A stretch of DNA of 53,277 bases from Candidatus Eremiobacterota bacterium (GCA_019235885.1 JAFAKB010000103.1:1-53277); one strand, 5' to 3'. Positions 16,137-24,977 are shown, counted from the first letter of the stretch. Numbers and translations: made by a program. Notes: generated by a model from the sequence alone, not told the origin.

Positions 16137-18572
16137 ATGCTCGCGCGCTCGTGTCTCGCAGCGGTACTCGTCGCGTCGTGGATCGCGTCGCTCGCAGCGG
16201 CGGCGTTCGCCGACGCGACGCGTTATCGCATCCCGCCGCCGGCGATCGAGGCGGCGCTGAACGCGCCGCCGGTGCCGAGCGTCGTCGTCGGACCGCGCCA
16301 CCGTTTCCTCGCGATCATGACGCCGCTGCGCTATCCGCCGGTCGCCGACCTCGCGCGCCCGATGCTGCGGCTCGCGGGGCTGCGCATCGATCCTGCGACG
16401 AACGGGATCCACCACGCGCGCGCCTTCACCTCGCTCGCGTTCGCGCGGATCGATCCTTCGCCGGGCTCCGGACAAGGGACCGTTCGCGTCGCACTGCCGG
16501 CGGACGCGCACCTAACGGATTTGCGGTTCTCACCGGACGAGACACGATTTGCGGCGACGAACGCGACCGCGCACGGCACGGAGCTGTGGCTCGGTACGCT
16601 TGCCGACGGGCGCGCGTCGCGCGTCGCGAACCTCGCGGTGAACGGCGTCTTCGACGAAGCGGTGCGCTGGGCGCCGGACGGGGTGCATCTGTTCGTGCGC
16701 GCCGTCGACCGCCGCGGACCCGCACCCGCCGAGACGATCGCGTCCGGGCCGGCGGTGCAAGAGACGAGCGGCAAAGCGGGCCAGATCGTCACGTACGAGG
16801 ACATGCTGGCGAACGCGCACGATGAAGCGCTCTTCGAGTACTACGCGACGTCGCGCGTCGAGCTGGTCGACGCGCGCACCGGCGCGGTGACGCGCACCGC
16901 GGCGCGCGGGATTTTCACCGCGCTTTCGCCGTCGCCCGACGGGCGCTATGTCCTCACCGAGCGCGTGCATCGGCCGTTTTCGTACCTGTTCCCGTACGGG
17001 CGCTTCCCGCGCGTGAGCGAGGTGCTCGATCTGGGCGGCCGGCACGTCGCGACGATCGCTGACCGTCCGCTCGAAGAGCGCGTCCCCGCCAACGGCGTCC
17101 CGACCGGCCCGCGCGACGTCGCCTGGAAACCATCGTCGCCCGCGACGCTCGCCTGGACCGAAGCGCTCGACGGCGGGGACCCGCGCGCGAAGACCGCGCT
17201 GCGCGACCGGATCGTCACGCTTCCCGCGCCGTTCGGCGGTCCACCGCGCGAAGTGACGCGCACCCCGGCGCGGACGCTCTCCTTCCTCTGGCTGAGGGCA
17301 GACGAGCGCGCGCTCATCAACACCTTCGACCGCGACACGGGCATTCGCACCGAGCTGCTCGCCGACGCGCACGCGGCGAGCGACGCACCGAAGACCGTCT
17401 TCACCTTGCGCGACAGAGACGTCTACAACGACCCCGGGAGCGCGGAGGTGGAGTTCGCGCGGAACGGCGACCTCGTCGTCGCGCACGACGGCGATGTGAT
17501 CTGGCTGCGCGGCGCGGGCTACGGTCGGGACGGGCGCCGGCCGTTCCTCGACCGCCTCAACCTGCGCAGCGGCGAGAAGACGCGGCTCTTCGTCTCCGAG
17601 CTTACGCCGCTCGAGCAGCCGATCGTCATGCTCGATCCCGATGCTGCACGTATCGTCACGTCGCGCCAGTCGCCGGCCGAGCCGCCGAACGTCTACGTGC
17701 GAACGCGCGCGAACGGCGCGCTGCGCGCGGTGACCGCGTTCACCGATCCCGCGCCGCAGCTGCGCGCGATCGGGCGCCGCGTCGTGAGCTATAAGCGCGC
17801 CGACGGCGTCGACCTGTCGTTCACCCTCTACACGCCGCCGGGTTGGAAAGAGGGAACCCGGCTGCCGACGTTCGTGTGGGCGTATCCGCTCGAGTACATC
17901 GACCCGGACACCGCCTCGCAGAACACCAACACCACGCAGACGTTCGTCAGCGTGACCGGCGCTTCACCGCTGTTTCTCGCGCTCGCCGGCTACGCCGTGC
18001 TCGACAACGCCTCGATGCCGATTGTCGGCGATCCGGCGACGGTGAACGACACCTACGTCGAACAGCTCGTCGCCGACGCGAAGGCGGCGGTCGACAAAGC
18101 GGTCGAGATCGGCGTCGCCGACCCGAACCGGATCGCGGTCGGCGGGCACTCGTACGGCGCGTTCATGACCGCGAACCTGCTCGCGCACACGCGGCTCTTC
18201 AAAGCCGGCATCGCGCGCAGCGGCGCCTACAACCGGACCCTCACGCCGTTCGGGTTCCAGAGCGAACGGCGCAGCTACTGGGAGGCGACCGATCTCTACA
18301 CGAAGATGTCACCGTTCACGTACGCCAACGCGATCAAGGATCCGCTGCTGCTCATCCACGGCATGGCCGACGACAACACCGGCACGTATCCGATCCAGTC
18401 GGAGCGGCTGTACGCCGCGATCCAAGGGAACGGCGGGACCGCGCGGCTCGTGATGCTGCCGTACGAAGCGCACGGCTACGTCGGCCGCGAGTCGGTCGAG
18501 ACGACGCTGGCCGAGATGATCGACTGGCTCGACCGCTGGCTCGGCCCGCGCCGCACGCTCACCGTTCGCTAG
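16137..18572 (+). CDS. Secreted S9-family (prolyl-oligopeptidase-like) serine peptidase
   Basis: 811 residues from ATG 16137, chosen because GAAGG lies 8 bases upstream and a signal peptide begins there (cleavage near AAAFADA, residue ~27). The N-terminal two thirds is a predicted beta-propeller (repeated SPDGRYVL- and APDGVHLF-like blades). The C-terminal alpha/beta hydrolase domain carries nucleophile Ser672 in GGHSYGAF, Asp745/746 in MADDNTG and His779 in YEAHGY. It should cleave peptides outside the cytoplasm; the closest-looking subgroup is the glutamyl-endopeptidase-like S9 enzymes, judged by GHSYGAFM and the long propeller. The stop shares CTAG with the convergent secreted gene. Catalytic triad complete. 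Confidence 0.92.
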   Translation: MLARSCLAAVLVASWIASLAAAAFADATRYRIPPPAIEAALNAPPVPSVVVGPRHRFLAIMTPLRYPPVADLARPMLRLAGLRIDPATNGIHHARAFTSLAFARIDPSPGSGQGTVRVALPADAHLTDLRFSPDETRFAATNATAHGTELWLGTLADGRASRVANLAVNGVFDEAVRWAPDGVHLFVRAVDRRGPAPAETIASGPAVQETSGKAGQIVTYEDMLANAHDEALFEYYATSRVELVDARTGAVTRTAARGIFTALSPSPDGRYVLTERVHRPFSYLFPYGRFPRVSEVLDLGGRHVATIADRPLEERVPANGVPTGPRDVAWKPSSPATLAWTEALDGGDPRAKTALRDRIVTLPAPFGGPPREVTRTPARTLSFLWLRADERALINTFDRDTGIRTELLADAHAASDAPKTVFTLRDRDVYNDPGSAEVEFARNGDLVVAHDGDVIWLRGAGYGRDGRRPFLDRLNLRSGEKTRLFVSELTPLEQPIVMLDPDAARIVTSRQSPAEPPNVYVRTRANGALRAVTAFTDPAPQLRAIGRRVVSYKRADGVDLSFTLYTPPGWKEGTRLPTFVWAYPLEYIDPDTASQNTNTTQTFVSVTGASPLFLALAGYAVLDNASMPIVGDPATVNDTYVEQLVADAKAAVDKAVEIGVADPNRIAVGGHSYGAFMTANLLAHTRLFKAGIARSGAYNRTLTPFGFQSERRSYWEATDLYTKMSPFTYANAIKDPLLLIHGMADDNTGTYPIQSERLYAAIQGNGGTARLVMLPYEAHGYVGRESVETTLAEMIDWLDRWLGPRRTLTVR

Positions 18573-19564
18573 CGCGTAGCGTCGATAATCTGCAGCGAGC
18601 CCGTTGCGCGCGACCGCAGGTGCAGCGCTACCGACGTGCCGTAGCCGGTTTCCAGCCTCAGCAACTGTAAACCGTCCGGGCCGGTCACGGCGTGTGGACG
18701 AAGCGTCTCCGTCCCTGCGACCGGGTCACCGACAGACCAGGCGAAGCGTTCGACGACGAAAGCCCCGTCGTCGGCGCGGTCGATCACAAACCGGTACTCG
18801 AGGTTTGCCGGCGCCGAGCTGCTCGTCGTCACTGCGACATCGAATGCCCGCCGTGTGTCCAGCGCCGCAGTCGCCTGCTTCGCATCACGTGGCTGAAACG
18901 AAACCGCGCGAAACCTGACCACCGTTCGGACCGGCTGCTCGGGGTCGAGCGCTCGCAATGCGCTAGGAGCAGGGACGCGTAACGATGACAGCGTTGCGGT
19001 CGACAGCGGCCGGTCCAGCCGAACCAGCGGTCGCAGCCCCGCCGGTCCACGCTCGTTCTCCAGTTGCGGTCCTTCCGCGACGGCCGTCACCATATGCCGA
19101 AAGGCGCTACTGCACGGCTGATCCGTCCTCGTGTCCGTGCCGGTCCACACCTCGTCGAAGTACACCGCGAATGAAGTGCGCAACGGCAATGGACCTTCGA
19201 GCGTCCAGTACTCGCCCGGGTCGGACTTCGCGGCACCGAAGCGTCGCACCGCGTCGGGTCCGACGATGGGCCCCGTCATCTTCATCTGCACCGGTTCACG
19301 ACTAGGCGCGGCAAGATAGTACGGAACGTGCTTTTCCAGATCGGCGCCTCGCACGAGATGAAGGATGACGGTCACGGTATGCGTCGCGTCGCTGTAGCTC
19401 GCCTGAGGCGGGCCCGAGCCCAGGTGAGGCAACTCTGGGCCGGTCGGCAAATACTCGCAGCGCGCCTGTGGTGGCGCACTGGTCGCTGCGGCGGAGGAGG
19501 TCTGCGCCGCGCTCTGCGATCCGAGCGAAGCAGCAAGCACACCAAACAGCAGAACGTGGCGCAA
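18569..19564 (-). CDS. Secreted protein of unknown function
   Basis: 331 residues, starting with TTG at 19564 behind a strong GAGGAGG (6-base spacing). The signal peptide (LLFGVLAASLGSQSAAQ) is followed by an Ala/Ser-rich stretch and a mostly beta, soluble domain without recognisable motifs. Two Cys (in ARCEYLP and DQPCSSAF) may form a disulfide. It is convergent with the S9 peptidase, sharing CTAG at 18569-18572. I do not recognise the family. Export is well supported by the signal peptide; function is unknown. Confidence 0.78.
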   Translation of the reverse strand: MRHVLLFGVLAASLGSQSAAQTSSAAATSAPPQARCEYLPTGPELPHLGSGPPQASYSDATHTVTVILHLVRGADLEKHVPYYLAAPSREPVQMKMTGPIVGPDAVRRFGAAKSDPGEYWTLEGPLPLRTSFAVYFDEVWTGTDTRTDQPCSSAFRHMVTAVAEGPQLENERGPAGLRPLVRLDRPLSTATLSSLRVPAPSALRALDPEQPVRTVVRFRAVSFQPRDAKQATAALDTRRAFDVAVTTSSSAPANLEYRFVIDRADDGAFVVERFAWSVGDPVAGTETLRPHAVTGPDGLQLLRLETGYGTSVALHLRSRATGSLQIIDATR

Positions 19565-19581
19565 ACCCTACCTCCTCGCCG

Positions 19582-19815
19582 TCACGAGTCTGGAGGTCGT
19601 TGCAAAGGAGCCAACTGCACGGGATCTCGTGTGCCTCGGCCCTGCACCGACTTCCTGGACGTGGGTTGGCGCCGCACGGAGTAGATGACCGATCCGGGCC
19701 CGCAGTTCGGCGAGTTGCCGCTATAGCCGTCTGGGCAGGCGCAATTAAAGCCAATGCACGGTGGTAGCCCGCCGTCGGAGCTTTCCGTCACCTCTGCGCG
19801 TTCTCGGGAGCGCAT
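19582..19815 (-). CDS. Doubtful small Cys-containing ORF
   Basis: 77 codons with a short Cys/Gly segment (PPCIGFNCACPDGYSGNSPN, then CGPGS) resembling one EGF-like loop, in an otherwise gene-free interval between two minus-strand genes. There is no ribosome-binding site before ATG 19815 and no signal peptide. It could be a decayed remnant of a secreted protein. The rest of the interval 19565-19870 shows nothing else I can name. Confidence 0.25.
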   Translation of the reverse strand: MRSRERAEVTESSDGGLPPCIGFNCACPDGYSGNSPNCGPGSVIYSVRRQPTSRKSVQGRGTRDPVQLAPLQRPPDS

Positions 19816-19870
19816 GGTTCAGCGGCGGTCTCGTCGCCCCTTCCTACGCGGAGCTACGTAAGTAATAGTT

Positions 19871-20446
19871 TTAGCCATGGCCGGCTTTGGCGGGCTCTTC
19901 GCGGCGCGCGCGGATCCAGCTGGCGCGGGTGAGCGAGAACAGGAGCACGTCGACGTGGCGGCCGCGGATCATCGCGCCGCTGCGCAGCATGCGCTCTTCA
20001 CGAAAGCCGGTGCGGTCGAGCACCTTGCGCGAGGGGACGTTCGCGGGGACGATGCAGGCCTGCACTTCGTCGAGCTCGCCGGCGGCGAACGCTTCGCCGA
20101 TCACCGCGCCGAGCGCCTCCGTCGCGTAGCCGAGGCCGCGCGCTTCGCTCAGCAAGCTGTACCCGACTTCGCCGACGCGCGGCGCGCGGTCGTTGACGCG
20201 CAAGGAGATCCAGCCGACGGCGCGCTCCGGCTCGCCGGTTTTCACCAGCCACTCGAAGCGGCCCGTCGCCGACGGGCGCAACGCTTTCGGCCGCGCGCGC
20301 ACCTGGCGCTCGAACTCCTCGGCGCGCACGCGCGGGATGTCTTGGTACTTGCGCAGATCGGGCGCGTTGAGCACCGCCCACAATTCGCGCGCGTTGTGCG
20401 CTTCGACCGGCACGAGCGTGACGCGCCCGGCGCGCAGCGGCTTCAT
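19871..20446 (-). CDS. GNAT-family N-acetyltransferase (RimJ/RimL-like)
   Basis: 191 residues from ATG 20446, which overlaps the stop of the upstream membrane-protein gene (ATGA, 20443-20446). It has the GNAT fold order: the N-terminal TLVPVEAHNARELWAVLN, the acetyl-CoA loop region VGEVGYSLLSEARGLGYATEA (Q/R-x-x-G-x-G/A-like) and the C-terminal VPANVPSRKVLDRTGFREE typical of the RimJ/RimL group that acetylates protein N-termini or small molecules. The substrate is unknown. Coupling to the membrane protein suggests co-expression but not a clear pathway. Confidence 0.88.
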   Translation of the reverse strand: MKPLRAGRVTLVPVEAHNARELWAVLNAPDLRKYQDIPRVRAEEFERQVRARPKALRPSATGRFEWLVKTGEPERAVGWISLRVNDRAPRVGEVGYSLLSEARGLGYATEALGAVIGEAFAAGELDEVQACIVPANVPSRKVLDRTGFREERMLRSGAMIRGRHVDVLLFSLTRASWIRARREEPAKAGHG

Positions 20447-22113
20447 CGCGCGAGCGACGCGTCGGCGAAGGCGTGCACGAGCTGGGCGCCGCTCTCGTCG
20501 GGCGCGGTCTCGAAGCTGACGCGGTCGCCGGGCCGCGCGAGCAGCACGTCGGGACCGGCCGCGTCGACGATGGTGAAGACGCCGCGCCGGCCGCGCAGCG
20601 TGAACCACACCCGTCCACCCGCGACGGCGAAGCGGTCGATCACGCCGGCGATCCGCGGCGTCGGCCGCCCGCCGGCGCTCTCGCCGAGATACGCGCGGTA
20701 CGACGCGAACGCGTCCTGCGAAGGCGAGGGCGCACCGCTGTTGCCGACGACGACGTGGCCGCCCGCTGCCTGCACCAGCGCGAGGGTCTGAAACTTTCCG
20801 TTGTCGGCGACGGCCGGAACCACCCACGTATTCTGCCCGAACAGCGAGTAGAGTACCGGTTGGGTGGGGAGCAGGCGACCTTGCTTGATCACCGGGTTTC
20901 CGCCCACCGCGTCCTCGGCGGCCGTCGAGTTGTACTCGCCGCCGCTCGAGGTGAAATAGGTCATCGCGCCGGTCCGGCTGTCGAAGTAGGTGAAGCCGGT
21001 CATCGACGCGTCGGTGCGGTTCGGTGAGGTGTGGTCGACGAACCACACGAAGCGCCCGTCGGCGAGCAAGATTCCGAACACGTCGTCGCGCGCGGGCAGG
21101 TGCACGTCGCGCTTGGTGATCTGCGCGTTCCACCAGCCGTGCACGTAGCGCCCGAACCAGTCGTTGTAGTCGATGACGAGCGCCGGCGGAAAGACGCGGC
21201 TCACCCACTTCGGCAGCGTGTCGAAGCGCTCGCGCGGGATGCGCTCCATCGCGCCGGTCGTCGGGTCGACGATCACCACCGCGGTCACCTTCTCGCCGCT
21301 CCAGCCGATCGTCGGCCGGCCCAGCGTCACCAGATAGCGCGGATCGCCGCGGTCGTCGAGCTGCAGCGTCTCCTCGAGCAGCAGCTCGGTGCCGTAGCGC
21401 AGCCACACGTGGCGGCGCAAGTTGTCGTTGAAGAGCGCCGAGGGGACGTAGCGCAGCGGCGCGCGCGTGCGCAGCTCCGCCGGCGCGTCGGGGTTCTCCG
21501 CGTCGACGATGACCACGCCAGGCGAGGTGTGCCGCGCGAGCCACTGCACGAAGCCTTGAAAGTTCAGCGGCGCGACCCACACCAGATGCCCGCTCGCCGA
21601 CTGCACGTTGTAGGTGCCGACGCGGTAGTACGCGCCGAGCTGACCGACGACTTTCTCACCGGCGAAGATCGCCGACTCTTCCGGCACGACGCGCACGTGG
21701 CGCGGGTCGGCGGCCGGCGCGCCGGCGGTCGAGACGGTCGCACCGGTGAGGTCGCGCAGTCCGCTCGCGTCGACCACCGGCGCGACGAGCAGCCCGAGCG
21801 CGAACAAGCCGACCACGCCGACCACGCCGATCAGCGGCCAGACCGGCGTGCGGCGCAGCGAGACGATCCGGCGCGAGAGGACCATCGTGCGCGCGGCGGT
21901 GAGCGAGGTGATCAGCGCGTTGGGGAGCAGCGTGAGCAGCAGCAGCGAGATCGCCTGCGGGAAGACCAGCTGCGGCAGCGTCAGGTAGCAAAACGCGCCG
22001 ACGAGCGGCACGCCGACCACGAGCCGCCGCAGTTGCCCGCGCCACCACCCGCGCGAGAAGTCCAGGTTGACGAGCCCCAGCGAGAGGAACCCCGTCGCGA
22101 GCAGCCAGATCAC
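20443..22113 (-). CDS. Membrane-anchored protein of unknown function with large extracytoplasmic domain
   Basis: 556 residues from GTG 22113. About four hydrophobic segments lie within residues 1-115 (start to LFALGLLVAPVV). They are followed by a ~430-residue soluble domain rich in beta strands and aromatics, with YNDWFGRYVHGWWNAQI, a Gly/Ser-rich FTSSGGEYNSTAAEDAVGG and an OB-like C-terminal part. I do not recognise the family. The topology suggests a sensor, transport accessory or envelope enzyme facing the periplasm. Its stop overlaps the acetyltransferase start. No catalytic triad or metal motif stands out. Confidence 0.8.
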   Translation of the reverse strand: MIWLLATGFLSLGLVNLDFSRGWWRGQLRRLVVGVPLVGAFCYLTLPQLVFPQAISLLLLTLLPNALITSLTAARTMVLSRRIVSLRRTPVWPLIGVVGVVGLFALGLLVAPVVDASGLRDLTGATVSTAGAPAADPRHVRVVPEESAIFAGEKVVGQLGAYYRVGTYNVQSASGHLVWVAPLNFQGFVQWLARHTSPGVVIVDAENPDAPAELRTRAPLRYVPSALFNDNLRRHVWLRYGTELLLEETLQLDDRGDPRYLVTLGRPTIGWSGEKVTAVVIVDPTTGAMERIPRERFDTLPKWVSRVFPPALVIDYNDWFGRYVHGWWNAQITKRDVHLPARDDVFGILLADGRFVWFVDHTSPNRTDASMTGFTYFDSRTGAMTYFTSSGGEYNSTAAEDAVGGNPVIKQGRLLPTQPVLYSLFGQNTWVVPAVADNGKFQTLALVQAAGGHVVVGNSGAPSPSQDAFASYRAYLGESAGGRPTPRIAGVIDRFAVAGGRVWFTLRGRRGVFTIVDAAGPDVLLARPGDRVSFETAPDESGAQLVHAFADASLAR

Positions 22114-22181
22114 GCGCCTTCGCCCTACGGCGGCCCCTTGCCGCGCGCCTCCTCGCGCGTGAACGGAAGGCGGAGGTGCCC

Positions 22182-22478
22182 ATGCAGGTTCGCTACAGCG
22201 GGACGGTCACGTCGCCGCCCCGCTTCTTCTACTCGCGCCACTCGCATCGCGAGCACGAGCAGTTCGACGTGCGCGGCGACGACGGCGCGCGGTTTCGCGT
22301 CGTCGACAACGTCTCGATCGCACCGCGCGTCCCGGTGCAGCCCGGCGACCGGGTGACGGTGCAGGGCGAGCTGGTGCGCGCGCACGTCACGCCGCCGATC
22401 GTGCACTGGACGCATCACGATCCGGACGGCCGGCACGCGGGCGGCTTCATCGACCTGAACGGCCGCTTCTACGCCTGA
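22182..22478 (+). CDS. DUF3465 family protein
   Basis: 98 residues from ATG 22182; GGAGG sits 5 bases upstream. An in-frame GTG at 22176 is an alternative. It matches the DUF3465 pattern: a short OB-like beta domain with HREHEQFDVR, VSIAPRVPVQPGDRVTVQGE and the signature VHWTHHDPDGRHAGGFIDLNG near the C-terminus. Members are small proteins of unknown biochemical function; the nucleic-acid or ligand role of the OB-like fold is unproven. No signal peptide is visible here, unlike some members. It is monocistronic and ends before the convergent HU gene. Confidence 0.82.
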   Translation: MQVRYSGTVTSPPRFFYSRHSHREHEQFDVRGDDGARFRVVDNVSIAPRVPVQPGDRVTVQGELVRAHVTPPIVHWTHHDPDGRHAGGFIDLNGRFYA

Positions 22479-22492
22479 GGGCGAAACGAAAA

Positions 22493-22512
22493 GGGGCGAA
22501 TCGCTTCGCCCC
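22493..22512 (-). terminator. Rho-independent terminator of the HU gene
   Basis: A perfect 8-bp stem GGGGCGAA/TTCGCCCC with a four-base loop. Read on the minus strand it is followed by TTTTCGTTTCG, and it lies 23 bases past the HU stop codon. It may also serve the DUF3465 gene on the other strand. Confidence 0.75.
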
Positions 22513-22535
22513 CGATCGCCTGCCGAGCTGGAAGC

Positions 22536-22967
22536 TCAGCGGCGCTTCTTCGCGCCCCCCGCGGCCTTGCGGCCCGGGGCGGCTGCCTTCGAGCCGCCTT
22601 TCTTCGCCGCGGGAGCGGCTTTGCGGCCCGGCGCGGCGGCTTTTTTCGCCCCGCCCTTCTTGGCGCCGCCCTTTTTCGCGCCGCCGCGCTTGGCGGTGCC
22701 GACGGCTTCCTTGAGGCTGCGCCCGGCGGTGAACTTCAGGACGCGCTTCGCCGGAACGTTCACCGGCTCGCCCGTCTGCGGATTGCGCGCGACGCGCGCC
22801 GCGCGGTCCCGGATCTTGAACTGGCCGAAGGGCGTCAACTGGACTTTGTCGCCCGACTTCAGCACCTGCGTGATCCGGTCCAGGATCCCGTCCAGCAGCT
22901 CGGCGACCTGCCGGCGCGGAAGCTCGAAATCATCGGCGAGCTCTCTCGCCAGTTCGTTCTTGGTCAT
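22536..22967 (-). CDS. HU-family DNA-binding protein with histone-H1-like basic tail
   Basis: 143 residues from ATG 22967 (GAAAGGA upstream). Residues 1-90 are a standard HU/IHF fold (MTKNELARELADDFELPRRQ, FGQFKIRDRAARVARNPQTGEP, KFTAGRSLKEAV). Residues 91-143 are a low-complexity tail of KKGGAKKGGAKK and AAPGRKA units. HU bends and compacts DNA; such Lys/Ala tails resemble eukaryotic histone H1 and occur in some actinobacterial and other HU proteins. A longer in-frame start at 23093 has no ribosome site and is rejected. A second, tail-poor HU is encoded at 26820-27134. Confidence 0.94.
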   Translation of the reverse strand: MTKNELARELADDFELPRRQVAELLDGILDRITQVLKSGDKVQLTPFGQFKIRDRAARVARNPQTGEPVNVPAKRVLKFTAGRSLKEAVGTAKRGGAKKGGAKKGGAKKAAAPGRKAAPAAKKGGSKAAAPGRKAAGGAKKRR

Positions 22968-23119
22968 GCGGTCCTTTCGGTTTGCGGGTTCGGCTCGCGG
23001 GGAGCCGCGTTGGCGCCCAGTATACGCCGAAAAACTCCTACCTCCGGCCGATTTCCTCTGTTTTTTGCGAGAATTCCTCGCCTCGGCCGCCACGCCGGGC
23101 CGGAACCCTCAACCGGCCG

Positions 23120-23845
23120 CTAGCGCTCCGAACGCGCGACGAGCTGATCGACGGTGACGAACCCGTAGCCTTGCGCGCGCAGCGCGGCGATGACGCGCGG
23201 CGCGAGGGCGGCTTCGTAGGCGCGCTCGCCGGCGTCGCCGCGGCCTTGGTCGCCGTCGTGCAACACGACGATCGCGCCGTCGCGCACCTGCCGCAGCAAC
23301 GTTCGCACGAGCTCCTCGCGGTCGGCGTGCGGCGAGGTTTCGTCGAGCATCGCGCTCCACAGCACGACGCGCAAGCCGTGGCGGCGCGCCGCGTCGAGCA
23401 CCGCGGCGTTGCGCGCGCCGAACGGCGGGCGCAGGTAGCGCGGCCGCGCGCCGGTGGCGGCGGCGATCGCGTCGCCGGCGTTCGCGATCTCCGCGTCGAG
23501 CGCGTAGCGCGCGAGCAGCGCGTTGAGGTGCGGGTGCGTCTCGGAGTGGTTCTCCACTTCGTCGCCGTCGGCGCGCATGCGGCGCAGCAGTCCTGGATTG
23601 CGCCGCGCCGCGCGTCCGACCACGAAGAACGTCGCGGGCACGCGCTCGCGCTCGAGGACGCTCAGCAGGTGGTCCGTCACGCCGGGCGTGGGCCCGTCGT
23701 CGAACGTCAGCGCGACGAGGTGGCCGCCGCCGTGCGTGATCACCGGCTCGAACGCGTCGCTGCGCGGCGACTCGACCAGCTCGTACAAGCCGTAGAACCC
23801 GGCGGCGAGCAGCGCGAGCGCGGCCAGCACGCGCAGCGCGCTCAC
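23120..23845 (-). CDS. Polysaccharide deacetylase (NodB domain), membrane-anchored
   Basis: 241 residues from GTG 23845, which overlaps the preceding gene's stop (GTGA). An N-terminal hydrophobic helix (ALRVLAALALLAAGFYGLY) anchors or exports it. The NodB motifs are present: TFDDGPTP with the catalytic/metal Asp pair, HSETHPHLN giving two metal His, RPPFGA, and LHDGDQ near the C-terminus. These enzymes remove acetyl groups from peptidoglycan or surface polysaccharide using a divalent metal. All core residues are visible. Natural substrate unknown. Confidence 0.92.
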   Translation of the reverse strand: MSALRVLAALALLAAGFYGLYELVESPRSDAFEPVITHGGGHLVALTFDDGPTPGVTDHLLSVLERERVPATFFVVGRAARRNPGLLRRMRADGDEVENHSETHPHLNALLARYALDAEIANAGDAIAAATGARPRYLRPPFGARNAAVLDAARRHGLRVVLWSAMLDETSPHADREELVRTLLRQVRDGAIVVLHDGDQGRGDAGERAYEAALAPRVIAALRAQGYGFVTVDQLVARSER

Positions 23846-24489
23846 GACTTGAGCAATTTCTCCCGCGCCGCCGCGACGGTCTTCTTGAAGCTCGGCGGGC
23901 CGAACGCCGCGAAGTCGTCGACGACTTTCTGGTAGCGCGCGTCGGCGGTTGAGGTCGAGTTCAGCGTGACCAGGTTCGGCACCGGCTTGTTCTTGTCGAG
24001 ATGGATCTCGTACTGGCGCCCCGCGGTCGTCGCCAGGTAGTGCGGGTCGGTGAAGGTGAACTTGTGCTTGCCGCTGCGGTTGCCGTCGACCTGCGCCACC
24101 GTGACGGTGTACATCTCGTTCGTGTTGCCGCGCAGCGGCCGCGTCTGCAGCTCCCAGACGCCGTCTTGCACGAGCTGCTGAAACAAGAACGTCACGTCGT
24201 AGCCGTGGATCGGCTCGGTGAACTTCGCCACCCGCGTCCCGGCGCGGTTCTCGGCGCGGTACGATGCGGTCGAGCTTCCGTTGACGTTGTCGAGCTGCCA
24301 CACCTCGCGAGCGATCGGCCCCTTCGCGTGCGCGATCGTTTCGCTGAAGTGCAGCTCGGAGCGCTGGGTGCGGACGGCGTGAACCGCTTGGTAGCGCGCG
24401 GACTCGGACGGAAAGAAGATCTTCCAGCCGGAGATCGCGGCGGCGATTGCGATGACGATCACGACCAGCGTGGTGGGGAAGCGGCGCAT
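23842..24489 (-). CDS. Single-pass membrane protein of unknown function
   Basis: 215 residues from ATG 24489, with GAGGGG about 7 bases upstream. One N-terminal transmembrane helix (LVVIVIAIAAAISGWKIFF) is followed by a ~180-residue extracytoplasmic domain of alternating strands. There is no Cys and no family motif that I recognise. It is sandwiched between the RNase H-like gene (8 bases) and the deacetylase (4-base overlap), so all three are one transcript; a role with the deacetylase at the envelope is plausible but unproven. Confidence 0.8.
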   Translation of the reverse strand: MRRFPTTLVVIVIAIAAAISGWKIFFPSESARYQAVHAVRTQRSELHFSETIAHAKGPIAREVWQLDNVNGSSTASYRAENRAGTRVAKFTEPIHGYDVTFLFQQLVQDGVWELQTRPLRGNTNEMYTVTVAQVDGNRSGKHKFTFTDPHYLATTAGRQYEIHLDKNKPVPNLVTLNSTSTADARYQKVVDDFAAFGPPSFKKTVAAAREKLLKS

Positions 24490-24497
24490 CTTCCCCT

Positions 24498-24944
24498 CTA
24501 CAACGCTCCGCGGGGCTGGGAAGTGTCAGCGTGCGCGTCGAGGATCTGGTTGACCACGGCGTCGGCCGCCTTGTTCTCCTTGCGAGGCACGTGGCGCACG
24601 TCGGTCCGCGCGAACTTGCGCAGCAGCGCCTTCGCCTCTGCGTGCAGCGGGACGAGGCCGGGGTGCTTCACACGATAGGCGCCGGAGAGCTGCTTGACCA
24701 CCAGCTCGGAATCCATCCGCACGTCGAGCTCGTCCACGCCGCGCGCGAGCGCCGCCCGCAGCCCTTCGAGCAGCGCGGTCCACTCGGCGACGTTGTTCGT
24801 GGTCGTGCCGAGAAACGTCCCGATCTCTTCGAGCACCGCGCCGTCGTGGGCGTACAGCACGGCGCCCGACGCGGCGGGACCGGGGTTGCCGCGGGAACCG
24901 CCGTCGGCGTAGAGGGTGGCCTTCACGTGGAAAGGGGGAACCAC
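24498..24944 (-). CDS. Ribonuclease HI-family protein
   Basis: 148 residues from GTG 24944 (GTG 24926 is an alternative). It has the RNase H fold with all four acidic positions: Asp14 in YADGGSRGNPG, Glu54 in NNVAEWTALLEG, Asp78 in VRMDSELVVKQL and Asp128 in NKAADAVVN. It should cleave RNA in RNA-DNA hybrids using two metal ions; this short COG0328-like subgroup lacks the basic handle of E. coli RnhA. It is the first gene of the unit with the membrane protein and deacetylase, a link that looks positional rather than functional. Confidence 0.9.
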   Translation of the reverse strand: MVPPFHVKATLYADGGSRGNPGPAASGAVLYAHDGAVLEEIGTFLGTTTNNVAEWTALLEGLRAALARGVDELDVRMDSELVVKQLSGAYRVKHPGLVPLHAEAKALLRKFARTDVRHVPRKENKAADAVVNQILDAHADTSQPRGAL

Positions 24945-24977
24945 ACCGAACGGCCTATTACCTCCTACGGCTCCCGG

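Noticed and set aside
22968-23093. Longer start for the tailed HU protein
   Set aside because: The added residues are Arg/Ser-rich and non-HU, with no ribosome site, whereas ATG 22967 has GAAAGGA and MTKNEL.
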